Assembly (NCBI GenBank): GCA_947479475.1
Contig: CANJZW010000005.1
Location: 1 to 64,000 of the forward strand
From: Chthoniobacteraceae bacterium
GTDB taxonomy: Bacteria > Verrucomicrobiota > Verrucomicrobiia > Chthoniobacterales > Chthoniobacteraceae
Reading direction: 5' to 3'
Length of the DNA stretch: 64,000 nucleotides
Made by a program: the position numbers and the translations under genes. Positions 1 through 8,403 of this stretch are shown piece after piece. The stretch's first letter is position 1; every line of letters starts with the position of its first letter. Below the pieces are notes generated by a model. It ran no database searches and was not told the origin of the DNA. It worked only from the letters and a program-made list of their open reading frames with translations.

Positions 1-642
1 AGCGTGCCTCGCGCCTGCCGCGATTTGGGTCCTTGTGGGATGGGGATGGGCGGCAAATGCAGCCCGTTCCGGTTCCGTGGGAAGTCCTGGCAGATTCGTT
101 TTTGGGACGGCGGGCTCGGGTTTGACAGGGGCGGGGACAGACACTGGCGGCGTGCCTGGCATGGGCGCGGGGGCCGGTTTGGGGACGACGGGCTCGGGTT
201 TGACGGGAGCGGGGACAGGCACTGGAGGCGTGCCCGGCATGGGCGCGGGGGCTGGTTTGGGGACAGCGGGAGCGGGTTTGGCGGGAGCGGGTTTGGCGGG
301 GGCGGGGACAGGCACTGGCGTGCCCGGCATGGGGGCGGGGGCTGGTTTGGGGACGACGGGCTCGGGTTCGGTGGGTACAGTGGGCGGCGACTTTTCCTTT
401 GATGGCTCTGGCTTTGTCTCCTTCAGATCTTCGCTGGTTGGCGGCGGCGGTCCTTTTCTTACCTCTTTTTTGGCGGACATTAATTCCCACTTTCCTCCCG
501 ATGAATCAAATTGGGGGAGTTCGGGATTGATTCGCTTGGCCGATGACTCAGGAGCACTGCTCAGCGTCAGAAGAAAAGAGGCAACGAACAACACAGGCCT
601 TCTCAAAAAGGCATGAAATGGGGAGGAGGAGGGGGAGGCCAT
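1..642 (-). CDS. Secreted proline-rich repeat protein, 5' part (truncated by window edge)
   Basis: Reading the minus strand from an ATG at 642 gives 214 uninterrupted codons running off the window, so the C-terminus is missing. The start is a signal-peptide-like segment: basic residues (LRRP) followed by the hydrophobic run VLFVASFLLTLSSA. A charged linker rich in K, E and P follows to about residue 90. After that come tandem Pro/Ala/Val/Lys repeats of the type PKPAPAPMPGTPPVPVPAP. The plus-strand frames of the same DNA give Gly-rich low-complexity peptides and are judged shadows, because the minus frame has a clear export signal and a TonB- or cell-wall-spacer-like composition. No catalytic domain is visible in the part present. 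Such segments usually span periplasm or cell wall, but the function here is unknown. Confidence 0.7.
   Translation of the reverse strand, partial: MASPSSSPFHAFLRRPVLFVASFLLTLSSAPESSAKRINPELPQFDSSGGKWELMSAKKEVRKGPPPPTSEDLKETKPEPSKEKSPPTVPTEPEPVVPKPAPAPMPGTPVPVPAPAKPAPAKPAPAVPKPAPAPMPGTPPVPVPAPVKPEPVVPKPAPAPMPGTPPVSVPAPVKPEPAVPKTNLPGLPTEPERAAFAAHPHPTRTQIAAGARHA
106..372. repeat. Tandem 78-bp repeats coding for Pro-rich units
   Basis: Unit 1 begins at 106, unit 2 at 184 and unit 3 at 262, with a partial unit 4 from 352. Units 1 and 2 are each 78 bp and nearly identical. Unit 3 is 90 bp because a short GCGGGAGCGGGTTTG-like block is duplicated inside it. All lengths are multiples of three, so the minus-strand reading frame is kept. 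Copy number could vary between strains. Confidence 0.85.
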
Positions 643-1072
643 TTTCAACAGGGGTATTGCGGCTGGCCCGCAGTATTCAACGGTTGTGAGATTAAGGGAA
701 CCGCTTAGAAAGATCCAAGCAGCTAAGCATCAAAACTAGCAAACATAGCGAAAATCAAAACACGTCTTTTCTTAAAAATTATTTTCCAATCTTTTTGGGT
801 TCAATGCTCAACGGTGAACGGGCTGAATAGGTTGCGTCTCTCCCCATGGAATGGATTTTAGAGGCAGCGCATCGATCCGAGGCCCGCCGCTCATTAGGTC
901 GCGTCTGAGTTTCTGCCAAGATGCTGTTTGCCGGGTTTCCGGAGCCTCCTTTCCGATCAGCCCCGCTTTTTTCACTAGGTTTCTTTTTATAATGCGGCCC
1001 ATTGCGCGTACCTGCTATTGGAAGGGTTGACCGGAAGGCCTCCAAAGTCGCCGGGGAGCAAATTTTAAATCC
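643..1072. other. Intergenic region between divergent genes, no convincing gene
   Basis: This 430-base gap separates the minus-strand Pro-rich gene from the plus-strand nucleotidyltransferase, so it should hold promoters for both. An open frame exists on the minus strand (779-1087), but its product has no recognisable domain, is compositionally random and would overlap the start of the nucleotidyltransferase. The stretch near 700-785 is AT-rich compared with its surroundings, as expected for a promoter. No clear -35/-10 pair could be assigned. Confidence 0.5.
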
Positions 1073-2161
1073 ATGATTCCGACACAATCCGTTCCGTCCG
1101 TCCCGCCCTTATATGCCGTCATTCTAGCCGGTGGGCATGGCGAAAGGTTTTGGCCTCTGAGCCGGCGCGCCAAGCCGAAGCACCATCTTGCTTTGTTTTC
1201 CGATCGCACGCTGCTTTCCGCAACGATCGACCGGTTGGATGGATTCATCGCTCCGGAGCGGATTATTGTGCTCACGGGTGTTGACCAAGCTGATGCTGTT
1301 CGAGCATTGCTTCCCGAACTCCCTGAAGAGAATTTCATCGTCGAGCCGCTAAGGCGCGACACCGCCGCCGCGATGGCGCTTGCCGCCGGTTCGATCGCCC
1401 GCCGCGATCCTGCGGCCACGGTCATCGTTCTTCCCGCGGATCATCACATTCCGAGTGCGCTGGATTTTCAGAACACGCTGCGTTCTGCGGTGCGAGCGGC
1501 CGAGGCCAACGCGGCTATCGTGACGGTGGCAATTGCGCCTGAATGGGCTTGTCCTGGATTTGGTTACCTAGAGTTGGGAGAGAGGTTTGAGCAGGACGGG
1601 AACGTCATCCGTCCAGTGGTGAGGTTCCACGAAAAGCCCTCCGCCCAGACGGCGGAAGCCTACCTTGAGCAGGGGAATTTTAGTTGGAACGCAGGGATGT
1701 TTGTATGGTCGGTGGCCGCTCTAAAGGAAGCGCTCCGCAGCACAGCGCCGGAGTTGTTTGCGTTTTGTATTGCGCTGCAGGAATGCGGGGATGCCCAGCT
1801 CTTCCTGAATGAAAACTTTGCCTCGGTGCCCAGGGTGTCCTTCGATTATGCAGTCATGGAAAAGCTGTCCGGCGCTCTCGCTGTCGAGGCGGCTTTTGCC
1901 TGGGATGACCTTGGGGGATGGGCTGCTGCCGGCAAGTACTTCCCATCAGACGTTCATGGAAATTCGGGTAACGCCCCGATCGTGAGCGTGGACGCCCGGA
2001 ACAATATCGTTTTTTCAACGGACCCTGGCCAGCACATTGCCCTGCTGGGTGTGGAGGGGTTGATCGTTGTGAATACCGGAGACGCCTTGCTCGTTTGTCC
2101 CCGCGACCAGGCCGAGCGCTTAAAAGAGTTGGTTTCAGGGCTTCCCTCGAAGCTTCAGTAG
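1073..2161 (+). CDS. manC: Mannose-1-phosphate guanylyltransferase
   Basis: This 362-residue nucleotidyltransferase should make GDP-mannose from mannose-1-phosphate and GTP for cell-surface polysaccharide or lipid-linked sugars. The N-terminus carries the family signature LAGGHGERFWPLSR (residues 18-31), followed by a KPKH segment. A FHEKPS motif near residue 185 and WNAGMFVW near 200 are typical of the GDP-mannose pyrophosphorylase branch. It has the length of the single-domain enzyme and lacks the C-terminal isomerase (cupin) domain of bifunctional ManC/AlgA. The ATG at 1073 lies just before the conserved sheet; a weak GGGAG sits too far upstream to be a normal ribosome site. Substrate assignment against other sugar nucleotides rests on motif similarity only. 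Confidence 0.85.
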   Translation: MIPTQSVPSVPPLYAVILAGGHGERFWPLSRRAKPKHHLALFSDRTLLSATIDRLDGFIAPERIIVLTGVDQADAVRALLPELPEENFIVEPLRRDTAAAMALAAGSIARRDPAATVIVLPADHHIPSALDFQNTLRSAVRAAEANAAIVTVAIAPEWACPGFGYLELGERFEQDGNVIRPVVRFHEKPSAQTAEAYLEQGNFSWNAGMFVWSVAALKEALRSTAPELFAFCIALQECGDAQLFLNENFASVPRVSFDYAVMEKLSGALAVEAAFAWDDLGGWAAAGKYFPSDVHGNSGNAPIVSVDARNNIVFSTDPGQHIALLGVEGLIVVNTGDALLVCPRDQAERLKELVSGLPSKLQ

Positions 2162-2389
2162 GGAGGAAACGGAAATACAAGTTGTTCAAGAGAGAAACGG
2201 TTGGCGTTTTGATAAACAAACGCTAACAAATGGTGAGGCGTCGGGTTACTAGATTATGACGTCGCCGACAGGGCTGATGTTTTTGCGGGCGTGTATCCGC
2301 GCGGCGCAGAAGCTTTCGCCCTTTTGGCTTTCACAAAAAGCAGGTCAGAAGTATCACCTTCAAATCACCCCTCCACAAAACAACTCCCT

Positions 2390-2773
2390 ATGAAGAAGTT
2401 CCTCACAACACTGTTTGCACTTTCCATCGCCCCGATCGCGATGTTCGCTGCTGAATTCCCCGACATCAGCATTGCTGAACTCAAAAAAGCCATCGCCGAC
2501 AAAAAGGCGGTCGTTATCGATGTGAATGGTTCTGAGTCTTTCAAGAACGGACACATTCCTTCTGCCGTCAATTTTGCCGACGTGCAGACCAATCTCGCTT
2601 CCGCCCTTCCCAAGGACAAGGACGCGTTGGTCGTCGCCTATTGCGGCGGGCCTTCGTGCAACGCCTACACGCGTGCGGCCAATGCAGCTTCGAAGCTGGG
2701 TTACACTAACGTCAAACACCTTTCCGCAGGGATTAGCGGATGGCTTCAGGCCAAGGAATTGACCGAGAAGTAA
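2390..2773 (+). CDS. Exported single-domain rhodanese
   Basis: The product has 127 residues. I chose the ATG at 2390 because it starts a clean Sec signal peptide (MKKFLTTLFALSIAPIAMFA); the longer frame from 2291 adds an unrelated stretch. The mature part is one rhodanese domain: VIDVNGSESFKNGHIPSAVN is the usual D-x-R/E...GHIPGA segment. The active-site loop is YCGGPSCNAYTRA, with the first Cys as the expected persulfide-carrying nucleophile. The CGGPxCN form is known in periplasmic rhodaneses. The likely role is sulfur handling or sulfurtransfer in the periplasm; the acceptor is unknown. A strong hairpin terminator follows 21 bases after the stop, so it is probably the last gene of its transcript. 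Confidence 0.85.
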   Translation: MKKFLTTLFALSIAPIAMFAAEFPDISIAELKKAIADKKAVVIDVNGSESFKNGHIPSAVNFADVQTNLASALPKDKDALVVAYCGGPSCNAYTRAANAASKLGYTNVKHLSAGISGWLQAKELTEK

Positions 2774-2793
2774 GCCCTCGCTTTCCTCGCTTT

Positions 2794-2830
2794 CGGGCTG
2801 CCCGGGTAATCTACCGGGGCAGCCCGTTTT
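2794..2830 (+). terminator. Rho-independent terminator after the rhodanese gene
   Basis: Arms of 14 bases (2794-2807 and 2813-2826) pair with one mismatch around a five-base loop. TTTT follows at 2827-2830. The structure ends only a few bases before the next open frame on the same strand. Confidence 0.8.
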
Positions 2831-2854
2831 CGTATGCCCCCGCGGCCTTCGCTC

Positions 2855-4084
2855 ATGAAGCGCTTCGTTTCTTTACTTTCTGGAATCGTTTTCCCTCTCC
2901 TTGGATTGGGTGAGATCCCTGTGCACCGGTTCCCTGAAGCGCCGCACCAGTATTGGACCCAACAACCTTCCGACGCATTTGGGCAATGGTTGGCCAAGAT
3001 GAGATCCGGCCCGGCGCCCGTTGGTGTGCAGGATGAAAAGACGCAACTGACCGGACTGCTGAAGTCCCTCGGCATTCCGGAGAGTTCACAACTGCTCGTC
3101 TATTCGGCGACAAGTTTCCAAAGCGGTCTGATTCTTCCGTCCAATCCACGCGCCATTTACTTTAACGAGGAGAGTTATGTGGGATTTGTTCCCCGCGGGC
3201 GGTTGGAGGTTTCTTCGATCGATCCGGTTTTGGGGCCTGTCTTTTATCTGGTGCGGCCCGGAGCCGATGGGCGCATGGATGCGACTCGTTCCGAACGCTG
3301 TATGAATTGCCATGCGGGGCGTGCCAGCTCTGGGGTTCCGGGTTTTGTAGCGGAATCTGTGATCGCGACTGCCTCCTCGGGGGCCAGTTTGGACGGGTTT
3401 CGGCGGGAGCTCACGGGCCACACAATTCCGCTGAGCGAGCGTTTTGGAGGATGGCATGTCACGGGCGCGCACGAAATGGGGGACCATCTTGGAAACCTCT
3501 TGGGGGCGGGGATTGACGGCGGGTACAACCGCATTCCGAACCCTCCTGGGAGCCGTTTTGACTGGGGTTATTATCCTGCAAAAACGAGCGACCTTTTCGC
3601 CCACTTGTTGCTGGAACACCAAATCGGATTTCATAACCTTGTCACCCTCGGGCTGTACCGCACCCGTGACGCACTTGCGGTCGGCGGCGGTTCTGTGCGT
3701 GGCGAGGACCGCCCCGTTTTGGACGAGATTGCGTGGCGTGTGGTGCGTTATCTCCTTTTTGCCAAGGAAGCCACGTTGCCGGAGGGCGGAGTGAAGCCGG
3801 ACGTGGCTTTGACACAGGCGTTTCTGTCCCGTCGCCGCGCGGGTCCTTCCGGGGGTTCGCTTCGAGATTTGGAGCTTGGGACACGGATGTTTAAGTACCG
3901 CTGCAGCTACATGATTTATACGCGCGGCTTTTCTTCGCTTCCTGCGGAGATGAAGCGCCGTGTGCTTCAGGGGCTTTCCCTGGCGCTTCGGGAGGAGGGG
4001 GCGCCGCCCGAATTCTCCTATCTACCGGCCGCTGAGAAACGGGCGATCCGTATGATTTTGAGAGAAACTGGGGTTCTTCCGTGA
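2855..4084 (+). CDS. Exported mono-heme c-type cytochrome-like protein, uncharacterised family
   Basis: Translation from 2855 gives 409 residues with a Sec signal (MKRFVSLLSGIVFPLLGLG). An upstream in-frame start at 2834 would add seven residues (MPPRPSL) and is possible. One heme-binding motif, CMNCH, lies near residues 149-153, shortly after an aromatic segment containing RAIYFNEESYVGFVPRG. The remainder has no motif I recognise. Proteins with this YFN..YVG..P block and one CxxCH occur as hypotheticals in Planctomycetes and Verrucomicrobia, so I infer a periplasmic electron-transfer or oxidoreductase role. It starts directly behind the rhodanese terminator and therefore probably has its own promoter inside the upstream gene or depends on readthrough. 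Confidence 0.6.
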   Translation: MKRFVSLLSGIVFPLLGLGEIPVHRFPEAPHQYWTQQPSDAFGQWLAKMRSGPAPVGVQDEKTQLTGLLKSLGIPESSQLLVYSATSFQSGLILPSNPRAIYFNEESYVGFVPRGRLEVSSIDPVLGPVFYLVRPGADGRMDATRSERCMNCHAGRASSGVPGFVAESVIATASSGASLDGFRRELTGHTIPLSERFGGWHVTGAHEMGDHLGNLLGAGIDGGYNRIPNPPGSRFDWGYYPAKTSDLFAHLLLEHQIGFHNLVTLGLYRTRDALAVGGGSVRGEDRPVLDEIAWRVVRYLLFAKEATLPEGGVKPDVALTQAFLSRRRAGPSGGSLRDLELGTRMFKYRCSYMIYTRGFSSLPAEMKRRVLQGLSLALREEGAPPEFSYLPAAEKRAIRMILRETGVLP

Positions 4085-4135
4085 TTGTGAGCGAGGTTAG
4101 TTTGACGCGGGCGCTGCATCGGGTTTGCTAAGGGA

Positions 4136-4867
4136 ATGGAATCCAGCCTCCCTGAAAACGAATCTTCCGCCGCCGCTTTACCTTGCCATCTTTCGCCAGT
4201 GGCGGCGCGCGTTCTTGGGTGTTTGCTCGAAAAGGAATTCGCAACTCCAGACCTTTACCCATTGAGTTTAAACGCTCTAACGAATGCGTGTAACCAGCGC
4301 AACAACCGTGAGCCTGGGATGGCGTTGAGTGACTCGGATGTCGTGGCTGCGGTTGATGAATTGCGCGCGCAGCGCCTCGCCGTCCTGTTTTCCGGAGCTG
4401 AGTCGCGGGTGCCCAAGTATAAGCACAAGCTGGAACAGGTTTTCAATGTGGAGCCTGCGGTGCGCGCCATTCTGTGCGAGTTGCTTGTGCGCGGCCCGCA
4501 AACCTCAGCCGCCTTGCGAGGCAATGCGCAGCGGCTTCACCGTATGCCAGAGGCTCCCGAGTTTGAATCTCTTATCGAGGCGCTTGTACGGCATCCGGCT
4601 GGAGAGCTTGTGCGCAAGCTGCCGCGCCAGCCGGGACAGAAGGAGGCGCGTTGGGCCCAACTTCTGACGGGAGAGCCCTCCGTGCAGGCAGAGCCGGAGG
4701 TGCCCTACCGTCCCGCGACACCCGCTCCGGTGCAGGACTTGGAGCGCCGTGTCGCTGAATTGGAGGGGATGGTGCAGTTGCTTCTCTCGGAGGTGGAGTC
4801 ACTGCGGAAGACGGTAGAAGGCGGCGCTACATCAGGTGCCGCGGAGACTCCCGAGGCGTTTGAATAA
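4136..4867 (+). CDS. YceH/UPF0502 (DUF480) family protein
   Basis: The 243-residue product matches the UPF0502 family. The N-terminal block VAARVLGCLLEKEFATPDLYPLSLNAL is cut by the diagnostic run of Asn and Arg in TNACNQRNNREPGM, followed by paired winged-helix-like segments containing RVPKYKHKLE and LLVRGPQTSAALRGNAQRL. The C-terminal 50 residues form a heptad-like segment (LERRVAELEGMVQLLLSEVESL), probably a short coiled coil for oligomerisation. The family is predicted to bind DNA or nucleotides by fold, but no reaction is established. It lies 51 bases after the heme protein on the same strand and may be cotranscribed with it. Confidence 0.85.
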   Translation: MESSLPENESSAAALPCHLSPVAARVLGCLLEKEFATPDLYPLSLNALTNACNQRNNREPGMALSDSDVVAAVDELRAQRLAVLFSGAESRVPKYKHKLEQVFNVEPAVRAILCELLVRGPQTSAALRGNAQRLHRMPEAPEFESLIEALVRHPAGELVRKLPRQPGQKEARWAQLLTGEPSVQAEPEVPYRPATPAPVQDLERRVAELEGMVQLLLSEVESLRKTVEGGATSGAAETPEAFE

Positions 4868-4871
4868 ACGG

Positions 4872-4890
4872 CGGCTCGTGCGGTGAGCCG
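4872..4890. terminator. Short inverted repeat between convergent genes
   Basis: CGGCTC (4872-4877) and GAGCCG (4885-4890) can form a small hairpin just after the yceH-like stop and facing the 3' end of the aquaporin gene. There is no T-run, so terminator activity is uncertain. Confidence 0.3.
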
Positions 4891-4940
4891 TCCCTCGCGT
4901 CTGTCCATGGGGCTTCCCTCCCACGGCTAGCAGGACACTG

Positions 4941-5609
4941 TTAGTTTTCGGTGTCTTTGCGACCCCTACCGCCCAGGGCGCGGTGCGCCAGCACACCGAG
5001 CGCTGCGCCCGCGCATTCCGCGGCTACAAAGCCAGGAACGCAACTGGGAGCGATGCCTGCGAAACTGTCGGAGAACATGCGGCCAAATGCAGCGGCCGGG
5101 TTTGCGAAGGAAGTCGAGGCAGTGAACCAATAGGCGGCGCCAATGTAGGCTGCGACGATTGAGGCTGCCCTACCGCTGGGGGCCCTGAGGATGACGAATA
5201 TCAGGCCAGCGGTGGCGACGGCTTCGGCAATCCACTGTCCCGTGCCCGACCTGAGTTTCGTAGACCACTGCAGAATCTCCATGTCGAACATCGCGTGGGA
5301 GAGCCAGGCGCCACACATTGCCCCGGTGAGTTGCGCGATCACATAGGGGACGAACAATTTCCAGGCGAGTTCGCCCCGGAAGGTCATCACGGCGGAAACC
5401 GCGGGATTAAAATGTGCGCCGCTCACAGGTCCTAAGGTAGTGATCAGCACGGAGAGACCCCAAACGGTGGCAAGCGTATTGGCCAGGAGGGCCACCGCAG
5501 TGTTTCCGTTGGAGAGTTTCTCCGCCATGATGCCAGAGGCGATCACTACGGTGAGTAACATCGCAGTGCCCATCCACTCACTCAGTATTTTGCGCAGAGA
5601 ATTTTGCAT
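4941..5609 (-). CDS. Aquaporin-family (MIP) channel
   Basis: The 222-residue product has six hydrophobic segments and the two half-helix motifs of the major intrinsic protein family: HFNPAVS in the first half and FANPAAA in the second. The second motif is followed by FGRMFSDSFAGIAP, which resembles the AqpS-like aquaporins often seen with arsenic genes more than AqpZ. No arsenic gene is nearby. I use the ATG at 5609; a TTG seven codons upstream is possible. It lies 33 bases downstream of the Tat-exported TIM-barrel gene on the same strand, so both are likely on one transcript. Water, glycerol or a small neutral solute are possible substrates, and the sequence alone does not decide. Confidence 0.85.
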   Translation of the reverse strand: MQNSLRKILSEWMGTAMLLTVVIASGIMAEKLSNGNTAVALLANTLATVWGLSVLITTLGPVSGAHFNPAVSAVMTFRGELAWKLFVPYVIAQLTGAMCGAWLSHAMFDMEILQWSTKLRSGTGQWIAEAVATAGLIFVILRAPSGRAASIVAAYIGAAYWFTASTSFANPAAAFGRMFSDSFAGIAPSCVPGFVAAECAGAALGVLAHRALGGRGRKDTEN

Positions 5610-5642
5610 TGGAGTCGACTGATTCCGCAAGCTGGCGGCCGT

Positions 5643-6755
5643 TTAAACGGTGGGTTTGGGGTCCCGTCTTCCGAGCCCAAGCACCTTGCGGCAGTATGTG
5701 ATGCTTCGTTCGACTTCGGATTTTTGAAAGGCTCTTTCAGCGTCCTTTTTGTCCATGCCCGTGGGGGCCTTGAAGGGCTCGATCGCATGGCCTTTTGCGG
5801 CCAACGCTTCAAACTTTGCGAGGACTTCGGGACGTTTGTCGTAGTGCTGCCAGAAGGCTTCGATTTTAAATGGGAACGGTTTGGCGAAGCCGGAAATGGT
5901 CTCAATTTGAAAGGGTACGTTGGGGCAGAGTACGCGCCAGCGGTCCATGTACGCATTCCAGTCAATCAGCCCGTCGCCGATGGCCGTCCACTGGATAGAG
6001 GCGCCTTCCGGCGTGCTCCAGATCATGTCATCGCGGAGGCTGGAGCAGATGGTGTAGGGGCCGAGACGCTCGAGCAGATCGGTGGGATCTTCGAGCGTCC
6101 ACGCTGCGTTTCCGGAATCAATATTGACCCCGACGAAGTCTGGGCCAGCCTCTTCAATAAGACGAACAAGCTCCCAAGAGTGCATATCGCCGGCGTGGTT
6201 TTCCACGGCGATTTTAATGCCCGCCTCCATCGCAAAGCCTCGGCAGGCCTTTAGTACTTTGACCGTGTCATTGATTCTGGCGTTGATTCCGCCCGGTGTT
6301 TTACGGTCGTCCATGCCCCCGAGAATGACTCGGAACACAGGGGATCCCAAAGCTTTGGAGACGCGGATCCCAGTCTTCAGATGTTCCTCCGCCGTCCCCC
6401 AGTTGGGTTTAAAACGTGCAGAGGTCGGACAAATGCTCCAGGAGCCGATGTAGAGGGCGAGGCGGGCGGCGTCCGCCTGAGCCTTGATGTCGCGCAGTGC
6501 GGCGTCTTCGAGCGAGGGCAGGCAGTCGATGTCCGAGAGAAAAAGGGTATCGAGTTGAAGGCTTTCGGCGTACTCAATGAGCTGAGGGGCTTTCCAGCCA
6601 AAGGCGCGCACGGCAAAATTGTCGATTCCGAGGGCGATGGGGCGCAAGGATGGCGAGGCGGCCGGTGGAGGCGCGGCGAATCCGGAGCGCGGCAGGAGTG
6701 AGGCGGCCACACCGGAGGTGAGGGTGGATAGGAAGTGGCGTCGTGAGATTGGCAT
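5643..6755 (-). CDS. Tat-exported sugar phosphate isomerase/epimerase-like TIM barrel
   Basis: The 370-residue product begins with a twin-arginine leader (SRRHFLSTLTSGVAASLL) and then a xylose-isomerase-like TIM barrel. Features consistent with the AP-endonuclease-2/sugar isomerase superfamily are an inner-strand block with IAVENHAGD, a VGVNIDSGN block giving the expected acidic metal ligands, and QIETISGF near the C-terminus, where the fourth ligand Glu normally lies. Metal ligands therefore appear intact. Such secreted barrels are common in Verrucomicrobia and usually belong to carbohydrate breakdown, but the substrate cannot be read from the sequence. It shares a strand and a short gap with the downstream aquaporin gene. 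Confidence 0.75.
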   Translation of the reverse strand: MPISRRHFLSTLTSGVAASLLPRSGFAAPPPAASPSLRPIALGIDNFAVRAFGWKAPQLIEYAESLQLDTLFLSDIDCLPSLEDAALRDIKAQADAARLALYIGSWSICPTSARFKPNWGTAEEHLKTGIRVSKALGSPVFRVILGGMDDRKTPGGINARINDTVKVLKACRGFAMEAGIKIAVENHAGDMHSWELVRLIEEAGPDFVGVNIDSGNAAWTLEDPTDLLERLGPYTICSSLRDDMIWSTPEGASIQWTAIGDGLIDWNAYMDRWRVLCPNVPFQIETISGFAKPFPFKIEAFWQHYDKRPEVLAKFEALAAKGHAIEPFKAPTGMDKKDAERAFQKSEVERSITYCRKVLGLGRRDPKPTV

Positions 6756-6900
6756 ACGGGGGAGTGGGGACAGAGAGGTCTCACCTAGAGTCTCACGGCT
6801 GCGGCAATCATGGAAACCCTGAAATGTAATGCTTGACCCCCTTTAACCAGAGGAAGGAGCGTAGGTCGGTGCACCTTGAATGGGCGCGTTTTCCGGCCGA

Positions 6901-8397
6901 TCAGTGCGCGGTTGCCGCCAAGGGGGCGGGTGAAGATTGCAGGGCTGCCAGGACGGGTTTTGGGTTCACACCGAAGACGAAAATTCCAGTCACCAGCAAC
7001 GCGATGACGAGCTTGGAGAGGCCCGAGACGTGGATGGGAGAGGTGTCTGTGGGCTCTGCCCAGTACATCGCCGCGACCACTCGCAGATAGAAGTAGAACC
7101 CTGCTCCAACAGTGACAGTGGCGAGTGCGAGGAGTGTCCATTGATGCGCGTTCACAGCCTGCGCGAACACGAGGAATTTACCGTAGAAGCCTGCGGTGAG
7201 GGGCACGCCGGCTAGGGAAGACATTGCCACAAGGAGACCAAAAGCGAGGAAGGGGGAGCGTCTGGAAAGGCCGTTGAAGTGATGGATTTCTTCGCCCTTG
7301 GTGTGCTGGGTGGCGATGGTGAGAATCAGGAAGCTCAACAGCGTCATCAGGAGATACGCGAACAAATAAAAGCCGACCGTTGATCCCACGCTGCCCAGGG
7401 CGGAGGGTGCAACGCCGATGCAAGCAATCGCCATGAGCAGGTAACCGGCGTGGCCAACGCTTGAATAGGCAAGAAGGCGCTTGAGGTTGTTTTGGGGCAG
7501 GGCGGCAAGGTTGCCGAAAATGAGTGTCGCCCCAGCAAGAACGGTGAGGACCAGAAGGATTTTGTTCGAGAGCGCGGCTACGCCGAGGAAAGGCTCAAGC
7601 ACGCGCAGCAACAGCAAGAATCCAGCGGCCTTGGAGCCTACGGAAAGAAAGGCGGTCACCGGGGTGGGGGCACCTTGGTAGACATCGGGAACCCAACTTT
7701 GGAAGGGAACGGCGGCGACTTTAAAGCCGAGGCCTACGAGGACGAGAACGAGCGCAAAAAGAATGGCGGTGTCGGAGTCTTGAAGCGCGGCGAGTTTGAC
7801 GGCGATTTTTGCGAAATGGGTTTCGCCTGTCAGGCCAAAAATCCAAGTGATGCCGTAGACGAAGAAGCCCGTGCTGAGCGCGCCTAGAATGAGGTATTTG
7901 ACGCCGGCCTCGAGGGAAGCGTGACTGCCTCGCATGTAGGCAACCATGACGTAGAAGGAGATCGTGACCAACTCAAGGGCGGCGAAGGCCATGACGAGAT
8001 CTACGGCGGAGGCGAGCAACATCAGCCCGGTACAGGTGAAGAGTGGCAGGATAAAAAACTCACCCGTGCCCGCACCAGTGCGAGAGGAGGGGATGTTCTT
8101 GGCGAGGACCGCTTCATATTCAAGGGCCATGACGAGGACGGCCATGGTGGTGAGGAGCGCGATGCGCTTGAAGACCATCGAAACCGGGTCGGCGCTGTAG
8201 AAATTCCAAAAGCTTCCTGGTTCAGGATTGGAGGGAGCGGATTCAACAAAAAAACTGAGGGCGAATACCCAGCCGAGGCAAAAGATCGCGATCTTGGCGA
8301 GCGATCGTTTGCTGGTGCTGTTGGAGAAGGATTCTGCGAGCAGGAGGATGAACCCGAGGGCGAGAACCAGAATTTCGAGGGTGATGGGCGCAAACAT
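6901..8397 (-). CDS. nuoN: NADH-quinone oxidoreductase subunit N
   Basis: About 498 residues and roughly 14 hydrophobic segments. It is an antiporter-like proton-pumping subunit of complex I in the cytoplasmic membrane. The Proton_antipo_M region is recognisable from AALELVTISFYVMVAYMRG and the later VLVGLGFKVAAVPFQSWVPD, where the conserved Lys and the WVPDVY segment of the pump sit. NNLKRLLAYSSVGHAGYLL is also typical of NuoN. I use the ATG at 8397, six bases after the nuoM stop; a TTG two codons earlier is also open. It is the last gene of the operon, with 145 bases to the next minus-strand gene. Confidence 0.95.
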   Translation of the reverse strand: MFAPITLEILVLALGFILLLAESFSNSTSKRSLAKIAIFCLGWVFALSFFVESAPSNPEPGSFWNFYSADPVSMVFKRIALLTTMAVLVMALEYEAVLAKNIPSSRTGAGTGEFFILPLFTCTGLMLLASAVDLVMAFAALELVTISFYVMVAYMRGSHASLEAGVKYLILGALSTGFFVYGITWIFGLTGETHFAKIAVKLAALQDSDTAILFALVLVLVGLGFKVAAVPFQSWVPDVYQGAPTPVTAFLSVGSKAAGFLLLLRVLEPFLGVAALSNKILLVLTVLAGATLIFGNLAALPQNNLKRLLAYSSVGHAGYLLMAIACIGVAPSALGSVGSTVGFYLFAYLLMTLLSFLILTIATQHTKGEEIHHFNGLSRRSPFLAFGLLVAMSSLAGVPLTAGFYGKFLVFAQAVNAHQWTLLALATVTVGAGFYFYLRVVAAMYWAEPTDTSPIHVSGLSKLVIALLVTGIFVFGVNPKPVLAALQSSPAPLAATAH

Positions 8398-8403
8398 GGT
8401 CAA

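Noticed and set aside
35-616. Gly-rich plus-strand proteins over the repeat region
   Set aside because: The minus strand of the same DNA encodes a signal peptide plus Pro-rich repeats. The Gly-rich frames are what antisense of Pro/Ala codons produces.
779-1087. Minus-strand 102-residue frame upstream of the mannose-1-phosphate guanylyltransferase gene
   Set aside because: No domain or export signal is visible, composition is random, and it overlaps the start of a well-supported gene.
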